This document shows positions 23,601-31,568 of a stretch of DNA of 64,000 nt, in pieces. Under the pieces are notes generated by a model. It made no database searches, had not been told where the DNA came from, and worked only from the letters and a program-made list of their open reading frames with translations. The number at the start of each line of letters is the position of its first letter. Within the stretch, counting starts at the first letter, position 1. Made by a program: the position numbers and the translations under genes. This DNA is from Sphaerolaimus hirsutus (taxonomy: Eukaryota > Nematoda > Chromadorea > Monhysterida > Sphaerolaimidae). The stretch covers positions 2,232,001 to 2,296,000 of the forward strand of contig OZ038456.1 in NCBI GenBank assembly GCA_964036195.1, in the 5' to 3' direction.

Positions 23601-26600
23601 ATCTAAACCCATCCCGCATGTTGACCCGGAACACATTTAATTTTACATGGCATGTTGAAAATAAGTAATAAAACACATGACCTAGTTATTTTGAAGGTAA
23701 AAATCTATAAGAAGTAGGAAAATTGGGGAATTTTGGTGAAAATTAGGGTAAAATTGCTCAAAAGCGCTCCAGATAGCTAGATAGCTAGGCTATTTGCGGG
23801 TGTGGGGGTGTTCAAGGGAATGTAGCCAAAAAATTTGCGCCAGGGATAGATAGATAGCTGAGCGGTTTGGGGTTGTGTTACCCACCCCCCTTTCTTACCC
23901 CTGCAGGCATAATGTGTCTATAATGGGTCTACATGCGGAATGGGCTTTGATGCGGAATGGGCCCTAGCCTCTCTGTATCTCGGGAACGGTATGAGATATT
24001 GAGGTAATTTTTTTATATCATGACTAAAAATGAAAATATATATCAGATCCGCACTTAACTCATTTTTTTCACTTTTGCACTTAACGGGTTACGGAACCAA
24101 ACGCCTCATTTATGTATGCAATGCTGTTTGATTTGTTTGATATGGAAATGTAAAAAATATTGTTGTTTTTTCTCTGTTGATTTGTAAATATATTAATACA
24201 CTTATAAAATAAAGACAGTATTTTGAGTTCAGTTTAATTTAGGATGATGTTTAATCAGATAAAAATCATCTCAAAATTTATAGCAAAGCAGTAACGACGA
24301 CACGATGTAAACGATAAACGCAAACTTTCAGTTTCCAAAAAAAACACAAACTTTGAACTGACCCCGCAGCCCAATAGTCGCATTTCATAACAGCAACACG
24401 ACCAACTGTAACTGACAATCAGGGGCACTCCAAGACCCTGTAAAATGTCAAATGTCATGCAGTGTCTGAAGTCATGTAAAACGCAAATGTGTCAGTCCCG
24501 TATGTTTGCCATTTCCCAGGGCATTTTACATGACTTTTGGTATTTGCATGACATTTGACATTTTACAGGCTCACCTGTTTGAGCGAGCCAAAATCGGCGA
24601 CAACGGTGCCAATGCGCTGCTTTACCTCCTCGCCCAGCTGCTCGACCAGGTAAGCGACTGCCTCGTTGCAACGCTGCTGCGAGCGGCCGTGTATCAGCAC
24701 GCGATGTCCTGAATGGGCAAGTGTGGATTGTGTCGGAGACAACTGCACTGCACCATTCCGCATGTAAACCCATCCCGCATGTTGACCCGGAACACATTTA
24801 ATTATACCTGGCATGTTGAAAATGGGTAATAAAACAGATGACCTAGTTATTTTGAAGGTGAAAATCTATAAGAAGTATGAAAATTAGCGAGTTTTGGTGA
24901 AAATTAGGGTAAAATTGCTCAAAAGCGCTCCAGATAGCTAGATAGGACCCAGCAGCTGTAGACAACAAACACCGCATGGCAACAGCGCTCATAGCGCAAC
25001 TGCGTGCGCTCAGTAGGCCACAATCACCGCATGGCAACTGCGGCACACAAGCAGTGACCGCAGGCGCCAGCCAAGATGGCGCCATGGCGCCGCCAGCGCA
25101 TGAGCGGCCGACGCGCTTGCGTCTGTCTGGCGCCATTCCTGCCGCGCAGCTGAGTCCACTCACACGCTAATTTTTGTAAAAGGCATGCCGCCGCGTTCAC
25201 GCCTATCTTCACCGCAGCCGCACAGTCATGTGTTTCAGCCGCATAACCGCCCCTCACATTATCAAACATGCAGCCGCGTCTTCATATCAATGGTATGAAA
25301 AGTAACGTAATTATGCCTGGTATTGTTGTGGCAGAACAATGCATGCGCGGGCAAATTTGTAAGTGTGTCGCGATAATCCGATATCCACTGCATATGTGCA
25401 GCGCAATTTATTCCGCGGCATTTTTGCACCCGCAAAACACACGTGGCGCGCTGATATACTGCCCCCCGCGCCGCAGTACGGCTGGCTTCTATTTGTCTTC
25501 TGCAACTTTGGGCGGCGGCGCGGCAGAATGTAGACACGCGCTGCGCCATTGGCGCCGGCTGGGCAGGCGCCCCGTGGCAGCGGTATGCATGCGCGCGTGT
25601 CGCGGTTGCCATGCGGTGATTGTTGCCCAATGAGCACACGCAGTTGCGCTATGAGCGCTGTTGCCATGCGGTGTTTGTTGCCTAGCGGTTATCCGCCTTA
25701 GATAGCTAGGCAATTTGCGGGTGGGGGAGTGTTCAGGGGAATGTAGCCAAAAAAATTTGCGCCAGGGATAGATAGATAGCTGGGCGGTTTGGGGTGGGGT
25801 TACCCGCTCCCTTTCTTACCCCTGCAGGCATAATGTGTCTATAATGGGTCTACATGCGGAATGGGCTTTGATGCAGAATGGGCCCTAGCCGGAGACAACT
25901 GGCTTGTGGTTTAGTGTGCAAGAGTGTCGGATTTTTCTTATCCGCTGCGGCACATTAAATAAGAGTTTTTTTGTTTTATTTTCATTAAATAAATGATCAA
26001 ATCTCTCGGGAAAAGATATAAATAAATAATAAAGATATATAATAAGATTTTTTATATTTAAAAAAATATAGATTTCCCGAGATTGTTTGAACGCTTATCG
26101 CAATATCGACGAAGTTTTGATGATTTTGTAAATATTTCCTGAACGGCCTTGCTATCAGTGAATGTGGGCCGATCCTGGCGAAGCGCACTGCCCTACAAAT
26201 CCGCCAGACTACCGAATTTACCCGTTGGTGGACACGTCACAAAACCACACCAAACTAGGGTGTCAACTTTCAGTTTTCCGTTTCCGCAGGCATAATTTTT
26301 TCAGTTTCCGTTTTCCGGCAAAAACAAAAAATTAAAATTTTGTTGGCACCCTACTCCAAACCAACAATAGGCCTACACACGCTAGTTGACATCGACACCA
26401 AATGTCAACTGGTGCCGATACCGATTCAAAGCTTGCTGACGAGTGGACGAACCACGTTCAAACGCAATCTTGGAATAAGGAACGGAACCAGTTGACATTT
26501 GGTGTCGACGTCAACTAGCGTGTGGGGCCAATCTCACACCAAAATCAATCCACCAACCATCCTGCAGCAGTCGGCGAGCGGCGTCGCGGCCGATCCCGTC

Positions 26601-26642
26601 CGTGCTGCCCGTGATGCACACGTGCGCCGGGCTCGCCGCCAT
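11609..26642 (-). CDS. short-chain dehydrogenase/reductase (retinol-dehydrogenase type)
   Basis: NAD(P)-dependent oxidoreductase of the classical SDR family; substrate unknown, nearest in pattern to RDH11-14/DHRS/WWOX proteins. Exons on - : 26642-26558, 24708-24575, 17783-17661, 16378-16275, 15796-15614, 12003-11863 and 11675-11609, joining in phase to 278 codons. TGSTDGIG (11-18) is the cofactor-binding TGxxxGIG and CNAGV (93-97) the structural NAG. IVFVSS (139-144) holds the catalytic Ser, and YSRTK (169-173) is the YxxxK pair followed by GVTVNALEPGVVNT. The C-terminal exons give the typical ...SPQL..KSGLY..., then LWDWSE. No N-terminal membrane anchor is evident. The last intron is an introner-like element and intron 2 holds another gene on the opposite strand. 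Confidence 0.92.
11676..11862 (-). mobile_element. introner-like element forming the last SDR intron
   Basis: On the gene's strand it opens G|GTGCCAGTTTCGGACACTG and closes ACAGGGTCTGGGAGTGGCACCAG|G. The two ends are diverged inverted repeats of the same family as 1945-2109. Splicing gives GCC AG|G GAT, continuing the conserved SDR C-terminus (Trp-Ala-Arg-Asp-Glu). All 187 intron bases are the element. Confidence 0.85.
12148..15098. mobile_element. hAT-like element, ~3 kb, GTTGATTG target duplication
   Basis: Terminal arms of roughly 100 bases contain ACACCGCATGGCAACAGTGC at the left and the inverse at the right. Flanks GTTGATTG (12140-12147 and 15099-15106) match perfectly. The interior has CATGAAACAC / TGATACAAAATGTTTCATGG repeats at both shoulders and the 13158-13971 insertion. 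No transposase ORF is visible. Same family as 24947-25697 and 10880-11582. Confidence 0.8.
13158..13971. mobile_element. element with TAGGGTGTCAA ends and TTTTCCG body
   Basis: TAGGGTGTCAAATTTCCATT and TTTTTTGACACCCTA are inverted. Flanks CTCCCAGG at 13150-13157 and 13972-13979 are a perfect 8-bp duplication (hAT-like). Shoulders repeat TTTCCGTTTTCCGG; the middle is unremarkable. It is nested inside 12148-15098. Confidence 0.85.
16064..16236. mobile_element. TACCGTATTTCTTCGAAT MITE
   Basis: GTACCGTATTTCTTCGAATA and AGAAGAAATAAGGTAC are imperfect inverted ends around GCCGTTCTAT repeats. A relative lies at 59939-60322. It lies between SDR exons 4 and 5. Confidence 0.6.
16588..17046. mobile_element. 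palindromic element, CTGGTACGCACAAACGCCC ends
   Basis: CCTGGTACGCACAAACGCCCG is mirrored by CGGGCGTTTGTGCGTACCAGG. The interior has ACTTGACACTTTTTCAAGTG hairpins. Related to 56766-56977. Confidence 0.75.
17146..17428. mobile_element. TACCGTATTTC MITE interrupted by a TAGTGATG/GGCGCC element
   Basis: CTACCGTATTTCCTCGAAAT at the left and GTAATTCGAGGGGGAG at the right enclose a complete insertion (17174-17363) that starts TAGTGATGGAATGGCGCC and ends GGCGCTTTTCCATCACTA. Confidence 0.7.
17446..17640 (-). repeat. degenerate introner-like element at the SDR exon 3 donor
   Basis: Retains CTCGGACCCTGTG at one end and GTTTTAATTGACATTTTACAT inside, with AAAGTGTGAAATGTTATGTAAA. It begins about 20 bases after the exon 3 donor. 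Too diverged to say whether it ever supplied a splice site. Confidence 0.45.
17857..18994. mobile_element. 1.1-kb element with ~180-bp inverted arms
   Basis: ATAATAAACACCTTCCCGATC at the left is mirrored by GATCGGGAAGGTGTTTATTAT at the right. A matching inner pair TTTTCACTGTCCCGCACAGG / CCTGTGCGGGACAGTGAAAA follows. GGCGCC words lie at the inner ends. In SDR intron 2. Confidence 0.75.
18995..19935. other. no gene seen
   Basis: AT-rich sequence with short shared words such as GCCGAGTATACTAG and no phased exon on either strand. It contains the presumed promoter of the + strand gene that starts at 19936. Confidence 0.5.
19936..23057 (+). CDS. unrecognised His-rich two-TM protein with PPxY tail, nested gene
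   Basis: Family not recognised. Proposed exons 19936-19975, 20070-20184, 21367-21527, 21730-21956 and 22878-23057 join in phase to 240 codons. Exon 2 encodes repeats of the type HHHHDSPF / HHHHNSPF / NHHNSPF. Exon 3 has YKCTKCEEK (a CxxC) and a hydrophobic segment WILAGFAVLVPFFLYLLI. Exon 4 has a second segment, VILPFAAPLIGILPAAPLIL, after a charged loop. The last exon is Pro-rich and ends EPPPPDYADAVR, a PPxY motif typical of WW-domain (Nedd4-type) binding. The whole gene lies in intron 2 of the SDR gene, on the other strand. Exons 3-5 are the better supported; exon 1, the exon 3 acceptor (CAG|TCAAG| choice) and the exon 5 acceptor are inferred. The acceptor of exon 4 is the end of an introner-like element. 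Confidence 0.6.
20386..20522. mobile_element. MITE, CTAGTTGACATCGACACC family
   Basis: Has CTAGTTGACATCGACACCAA at the left and CCAGTTGACATTTGGTG at the right, inverted, with AAGCTT hairpins between. The first of three tandem MITEs of this type in intron 2 of the + strand gene. Confidence 0.65.
20570..20796. mobile_element. MITE, ACACACTAGTTGACATCGCA ends
   Basis: GCCACACACTAGTTGACATC and TGTCAACTAGCGTGTGTAGG are inverted. The interior TCACTTAACAGAAACGAAG recurs at 20918-21138 and 42537-42768. Confidence 0.7.
20918..21140. mobile_element. MITE, ACACACTAGTTGACATCGAA ends
   Basis: CGCACACACTAGTTGACATC and GTTGACATCCAGTGTGTGG are inverted. Close relative of the preceding element. Confidence 0.7.
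21577..21729 (+). mobile_element. introner-like element supplying an acceptor
   Basis: Starts CAGGGGCAGTCCCAGACCCTG and ends AAAGGGTCTGGGATTGGCACCAG, with internal GTGTCAAATGTCATG arms. Its last two bases are the acceptor AG of exon 4 of the + strand gene. The donor lies 50 bases before the element, so it is not the whole intron. Confidence 0.75.
22086..22296. mobile_element. MITE with GCTGCGAACACTAGTAC ends
   Basis: GCGAACACTAGTACACCACCG mirrors GGTGTACTAGTGTGCGTAGC. The arms include GAGTTTACTACAATGAG, resembling 39477-39672. Bases 22297-22877 hold only tandem AAGTGCACATATCCATCTC words and no gene. Confidence 0.65.
23100..23600. repeat. TAACGGGTTTCG dispersed/tandem words
   Basis: AACGGGTTTCG(A/C)GTGCAAACT occurs five times within 300 bases, plus its complement CGAAACCCGTTATC. 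No coding signal. Probably the interior of an unresolved element, lying between the + strand gene and SDR exon 2. Confidence 0.4.
23594..23966. mobile_element. ~370-bp repeat, copy 1
   Basis: From GTGCACTATTCCGCATCTAA to GAATGGGCCCTAGCC, collinear with 24746-25890 after removal of that copy's insertion. Confidence 0.65.
24420..24574 (-). mobile_element. introner-like element starting at the SDR exon 2 donor
   Basis: On the gene strand the exon ends CTCAAACAG| and the element starts GTGAGCCTGTAAAATGTCAAA, an internally shortened terminal repeat. It closes CATTTTACAGGGTCTTGGAGTGCCCCTG. The next SDR exon is 6.8 kb further on, so this copy provides the donor only. Confidence 0.7.
24746..25890. 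mobile_element. ~370-bp repeat, copy 2, interrupted
   Basis: Flanked by GGAGACAACTG at 24735-24745 and 25891-25901, which marks target duplication or a retained overlap. Sequence matches 23594-23966 on both sides of the 24947-25697 insertion. It starts 37 bases upstream of the acceptor of SDR exon 2. Confidence 0.7.
24947..25697. mobile_element. hAT-like element, GACCCAGCAGCTGT ... GTTATCCGCC
   Basis: Long inverted arms with ACACCGCATGGCAACAGCGC. Flanks CTAGATAG and TTAGATAG match at 7 of 8. The interior contains GGCGCCATGGCGCC. Same family as 12148-15098. Confidence 0.8.
26256..26352. mobile_element. short TAGGGTGTCAACT MITE
   Basis: CTAGGGTGTCAACTTTCAG and TTTGTTGGCACCCTAC are inverted around TTTTCCGTTTCCG words. 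SDR intron 1. Bases 25900-26255 contain only AT-rich sequence. Confidence 0.6.
26370..26530. mobile_element. MITE, CACACGCTAGTTGACATCGA ends
   Basis: Perfectly mirrored CTAGTTGACATCGACACCAA / GGTGTCGACGTCAACTAGCG. It ends about 28 bases beyond the SDR exon 1 donor. A near twin, 26693-26852, lies just upstream of the SDR start. Confidence 0.75.
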
Positions 26643-26692
26643 GACCGCGTACCTAATCGGATCTCGTTTGAAAACGGGGAATTGTGAGAATA

Positions 26693-26852
26693 GCCCCACA
26701 CACGCTAGTTGACATCGACACCAAATGTCAACTGGTTCCGTTCCAAATTCAAAGATTGCGTTTGAACGTGGTTCGTCCACTCGTCAGCAAGCTTTGAATC
26801 GGGATCGGCACCAGTTGACATTTGGTATCGATGTCAACTAGCGTGTGGGGGC
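26693..26852. mobile_element. MITE upstream of the SDR start codon
   Basis: Same ends as 26370-26530, with the GCAAGCTTTGAATCGGGATC interior. The two copies bracket SDR exon 1. Confidence 0.75.
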
Positions 26853-26867
26853 CCAACGATTAAAAGC

Positions 26868-27655
26868 GGGCACACTGGTTGAATGTAGATTTCACGGATT
26901 TGTGAAATGGCTACTCAAATTCGGTGCGACTTTCGGGCGAGGAAAATTGGTAGCCCAATACTAGAGTGCCAACTGATTTGTGTCAACTCAGATTTCGGGT
27001 TCTCGTGTCGATGTGCCTCAGAGTTGTCAAAAATACTGAACTTTTTTAAAAGTAAACGTAAAGTATTTTTATTTTACTCACCCCTGAGTACAGAAAACGT
27101 TAAGTGTTTTAAAAATACTTTTACACTGCGTAAAACGTGAGTAAAATACTTTTTTCCAGAGAAAACGTAAAGACAAGTTTTCTTGTTGAGAAAACTTAAC
27201 GGGTATTTTTTCTCACAGAAAACGTACAAGTTTGTATTTTCCTCAGAAAAAAGTCAGTATTTATCGAATTTTTACTCTGATATACAAAATGAATGTGTTT
27301 TCCCTCCTGCTTAGTATTTCTTACGAAAATGTCTTGTTTGTCACTTTCTGTTTGGCAAAATGACATTTTCTGTACCCTAAAAATACGTTTTGTGTTCTCG
27401 CGTACTTTCAAAAAGTACGCAAGTGAGTACCGGTATTTTTTTCGCGAGGAAACGTAAACGTAGTTACGCAGTACTCGAGTATCCGTAATTATCGAGTAAA
27501 CGTAAATACATTTTAACAACTATGATGCCAATGCAGTTGCCGTAATAATTATTTTTAAACATCGCCGCATGTGTATTTGGAAACCGCTCTGCGACACGTG
27601 AAGCCGATATCTGAGTTGACAGGAATGTGTTTGTCAACTAGTGCGTGGGCCGCCA
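26868..27655. mobile_element. CACACTGGTTGA ... CAACTAGTGCGTGGGCC element with inner insertion
   Basis: Outer ends GCGGGCACACTGGTTGAAT and GTTTGTCAACTAGTGCGTGG resemble the CTAGTTGACA family. From about 27015 to 27525 it carries an AGTTGT(T/C)AAAA-ended insert like 5521-5866, rich in AAAACGTAAA. Confidence 0.5.
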
Positions 27656-28228
27656 TTAACGACGCATTCTTAAAAAAGAAACTTATTTATTTAGAAACTT
27701 TATTTTACTGAACATTTACAATCTCACTCGTTGAACAATGGCACGGGATATGGGTGTGTGGACAAACAACCTATTTTATAACATGGGCATGCTGTCTAAA
27801 CTCAAAATGTTTAAGTGACAACCTATGGGGATCAAATGTGAGAATGCAATCGAAAACCTTCACCAGGTAGAAAGGGTAAAACTGCAAAAGATGTACATAA
27901 TTGTACGGAAATGTCCAAGGTTGCCTCTACGAGCTAAAGCGATGAGTCTCGAAAATATCATCGCTCAGATGAATATTAATTTTATTGCAATTTTTCTTCA
28001 CTCATTCTCAAGTTACATTAACTCAACAACTAAATCAAACAAGCAACAATTTCAGAATTTAATTTTCATTCATTACAATTTAAATTCTATTATATTTCCA
28101 GAGATAGCCAACCCCGGCCATGCCAGAACAAATCATTACTTTTTCTACTCGCGAAATTTGCACAATTCAATGGCACACCAATCACAACCAACCAAAGAAA
28201 CACAAAAAGTGTCACAAAGACCTATGTA
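27656..28228. other. no gene supported
   Basis: A 134-codon + strand ORF (27825-28229) lies here, but its composition is AT-rich, it has no recognisable domain and no convincing splice sites. Could be non-coding transcript or intergenic sequence. Confidence 0.4.
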
Positions 28229-28628
28229 AATACCGTATTTCCTCGAAATACCCCCCCCTCAAAATGGACACTATGAACTTATAACCCCCCCCCTCGAAAT
28301 ACCCCCCCCCAAATTTAGTGTATAGAGAACGTAAATGACAAAGGCTGCGGTTTGTCATCTGGGTAATGCAAAACACACGTTAAAAACGATGACTCTGTTT
28401 TGTGAGAACAGTGTTTATACGTCTACACACTTATACAAGTCTTTAGATTCTTATAAATGGCGATTTTTGTTGCATTTTCGACGTCTGCGTACGTTTCAGA
28501 CCACAATTTAGTACTTGGTTTAAAAAAAATTTCTGGCGAAATAATAACCCCCCCTCGTTTAACCCCCCCTCAAAATTCTCACTCTGAAAAAATAAACCCC
28601 CCGGAGGTATTTCGAGGAAATACGGTAG
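28229..28628. mobile_element. TACCGTATTTC palindromic MITE, poly-C
   Basis: AATACCGTATTTCCTCGAAA and TTTCGAGGAAATACGGTAG are inverted and TA-flanked. ACCCCCCCC-GAAATAC words occur at both shoulders. Confidence 0.8.
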
Positions 28629-29545
28629 TTAGGAAAGGATCTATAGCGAGAAGGCAACACACACAATTTAGCAAGGCTTAATGTGAATTTGCAAAATACA
28701 ACAAAGTGTAGCTGAAACGGGGTGCAAAACTGTGGATAGCCATTTAGTCATCTATTTAGATCTTTTTTTATAGCGCACGTTTTTCAGATTGTCTAAGAAC
28801 TCATCAGGTAGATAAATACAACCATGAGGCAAAATTAGAAACTCGGAAATGCGGTTTAGCTGAAGGGCAAATGATTTTAATTGTCACAACTGCATACATA
28901 ATACTTATGTCTAGGTACACCTTACTCTGAACTCACACTCAAATACTGATCAACCTAATGTCCTGCCAAAGGCACAAACACTGGCACAAAAATGACTGAA
29001 CATACATTCTAACATCCCTGCAACACAACAGATGCCACAGTGTCAGCACTCAGCACCCTAGAAACTTTACCAGCATGACACCAAAGAAAACTCACAACAA
29101 AACATCAAAACAAACGGGTCAGGCCTTTTGAGCATGTAAACCCGCCATGCATGTAAACCCGGCACGCATGTAGACCATGTGTTTTCATGACATGCATGTG
29201 TTTTCATGACATGCATGTGTTTTCATATCAAAAATAAATGCAAATGCATCCATGTTCACTTCCAAGATAATTAATATTGTTTTCTCAGCAAGAGCATGCA
29301 ATTCCTGTAAACAAAATAAAAAATAATAGACAAAATGTGATTCACACACCAAATATCATAGATAAATTACTTTTAAACATGCAAATTACAGACTTGCAAG
29401 CTTTTCCAAAGGTCTACAGTAATTATATTACCACAGAAAACATAATTGTGGACTGGCTATCAAGTTATATGGTTTTTAATTCACCTACTATGGGGTCTAC
29501 ATGCGTGCCGGGTCTACATGCGTGGCGGGTATAGCCAAAAAATAC
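28629..29545. other. no gene; presumed iRhom 3' flank or UTR
   Basis: Lies downstream of the iRhom stop on the - strand. It has three TGACATGCATGTGTTTTCA repeats near 29185 and CATGCATGTAAACCC words, but no exon. Confidence 0.4.
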
Positions 29546-31568
29546 CTAAATGGGCAAATAATGCTTGAGCGTTAGCCCCTGATTATCGCAAAAGTGCCTA
29601 TCTATAAAGGGCAACCTAATGCAGTTCAGATACACGCACACGGCGCACTCGGACAGGGGGATCACGTAGAACAGCACGAGCAGCACGGCGAGCAGGCCGG
29701 CGCTGAACAACAAGCTGGCCAGCACGATGATCAGACGCTGTCGTCTGTTGTGCCCGTCGAATTGGATGTAGCGGAGGAGGGCTGCGAATCGAAACATAGA
29801 ATTTGGAAATGGATTGAGCAATCAGTAAACTTGACGCAAATGTCGACGCGAGTATATACCTAAATATGTTAAAAATAGTCAGTAGCAACATGTTCAAAAG
29901 GTGTAAAGGCCTCAAACATGCACCCCCCCCCCCCCGATATCAAAGTGTACTTCTTGAATTTGTGCAATTTGAAAAATTTGAAAAAGTGCAATGGCCGGGC
30001 GCTTGCAATATCTGTTACTAGGGGTTGCAATATCTAAATGCAGAACAATATATGTTACTAATTTCACACAATTTCAATGTAACGTATTGTAGATTCACAG
30101 ACAATTTGAAACTCGGTTTTTAGACAGGATTCGGGTAAAATCCGAAAGAAATCGTCAGTCGTGCAGCGGACATATTCAGAACAAAAAAAACTGAACCAAA
30201 AAAACAAACCCAAACTAAGCGCCAATCCTGCAATAAATCCAAAAATCTGCGCCCAATTATCGATCCAGGGCACGAGGCCAACCACGAACAGGATCAGGGC
30301 CACTATACTCAGCTGGACCATAGCCTTCCAGGGCTCTTTAATATATTCCCAGCCATAAATCGCGTCGGCGAACAGGGTGGCCAGTAGGCCGCACTGGGAC
30401 GCGCTGGGGCCCACGCCGGGCATGTAGGGCACGAAATTGGCGCTCGCTAGGTTACCTTTTTGGGAGGGGGTTGGGAGGGGGTAGGTTTTAAGGTTGAAAT
30501 CGATTTTCTGGTGGCGAAGGCTGTGTCAGTTGTGATTAGGGATGGCCGGTGTTTTTTTCGAAGGGTTTTTTAAAAAAACTACGTTTTTAAAAAACGCAGG
30601 CGTCCGAAACGTTTGTTTAAACCTCAGCTTATATTTTGAGGTTTGGGAACTTCTTCTAAAAAAACGGTTTTCTTATAAAAATTTTTTTCTAAAAAACAGT
30701 CTTATTGAAAAAATTGTCGTTTTTTCCATCCCTAGTTGTGATAAAAGTAAATTAAGCGATCCTGACGTCACGAACTTCTGTGCCACTTCACAACCCGCGG
30801 AAACGGTACTATAATGGAGATCTTAAAGTAAAAAGTAAAGTAAAAAAATATTCACACACCACAAACTCCGCTGACAATGTAAATTATGCCGATCCTATGC
30901 CAGCCGATGAGCTTCTCCAAGTCGCGCATGAATATGTACTGGAGCACGCACGTGAACAACAGGTGAATCAGGCTGAAACGACAACCAATTTTTACAACGT
31001 AAATTAATGTAAATACAACTACAAGGGCGAATAGCCCTTGGACATTAAACATCAGTGGACATTAAACACCTCTGGACATCTGCGTGCGCCAGTTTCTACA
31101 AAACACCCCTGGACATCTAACACATGCGTTGCGTTCCCACGGTGTCCGTCAAGCCGGCAGCGGCATGGGGTGGCAGCATTGAAGTAAATAGTCATGGCAA
31201 CAGTTGCATGCATGCCTACAATTCGGAGTTGGCGCCATTCCGGTGCACTGTGTGGACAGGGGCGAACCATAAGTCTGCGTGGCACAGTTGGCACCGCGGC
31301 AATGCAATGCAAGTGCTCGGATGTCTAGCGGAGTTTTATACCATCTACGCCGTGCAGATATCCCGTGGTGTTTCATGCCATCTGCGCGCATGTAGATGTC
31401 CAGGGGTGCTTTCGGCCAACTGCGTGCACGCAGATGTCCACAGCTACCGGGTAAACTACAAGCTCACCCTGCGTGAAGAAAAAGCGACAGGAATGGACGA
31501 TAGAACTGATCGGGTTTGTCGTGGCGCAGAAACGGGATCATGCCGCACACCTCCTCCAAGCAAGACAC
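29546..31568 (-). CDS. iRhom: rhomboid pseudoprotease core exons
   Basis: Exons on - : 31568-31468, 30972-30860, 30455-30192 and 29781-29546 (stop TAG). [19 protein letters not shown], then [63 protein letters not shown] and [14 protein letters not shown] follow human iRhoms almost without gaps. The Gly-Pro-x-x-Ser iRhom signature is present as GPSAS. The usual catalytic His of WxxNxAH is Gln (NWAQ). Residues about 895-1131; the tail ends HYLPI after [13 protein letters not shown]. The donor at 30192 is inferred from phase. Confidence 0.93.

Noticed and set aside
27825-28229. 134-codon + strand ORF
   Set aside because: AT-rich, no domain, no good splice sites; a chance open frame.
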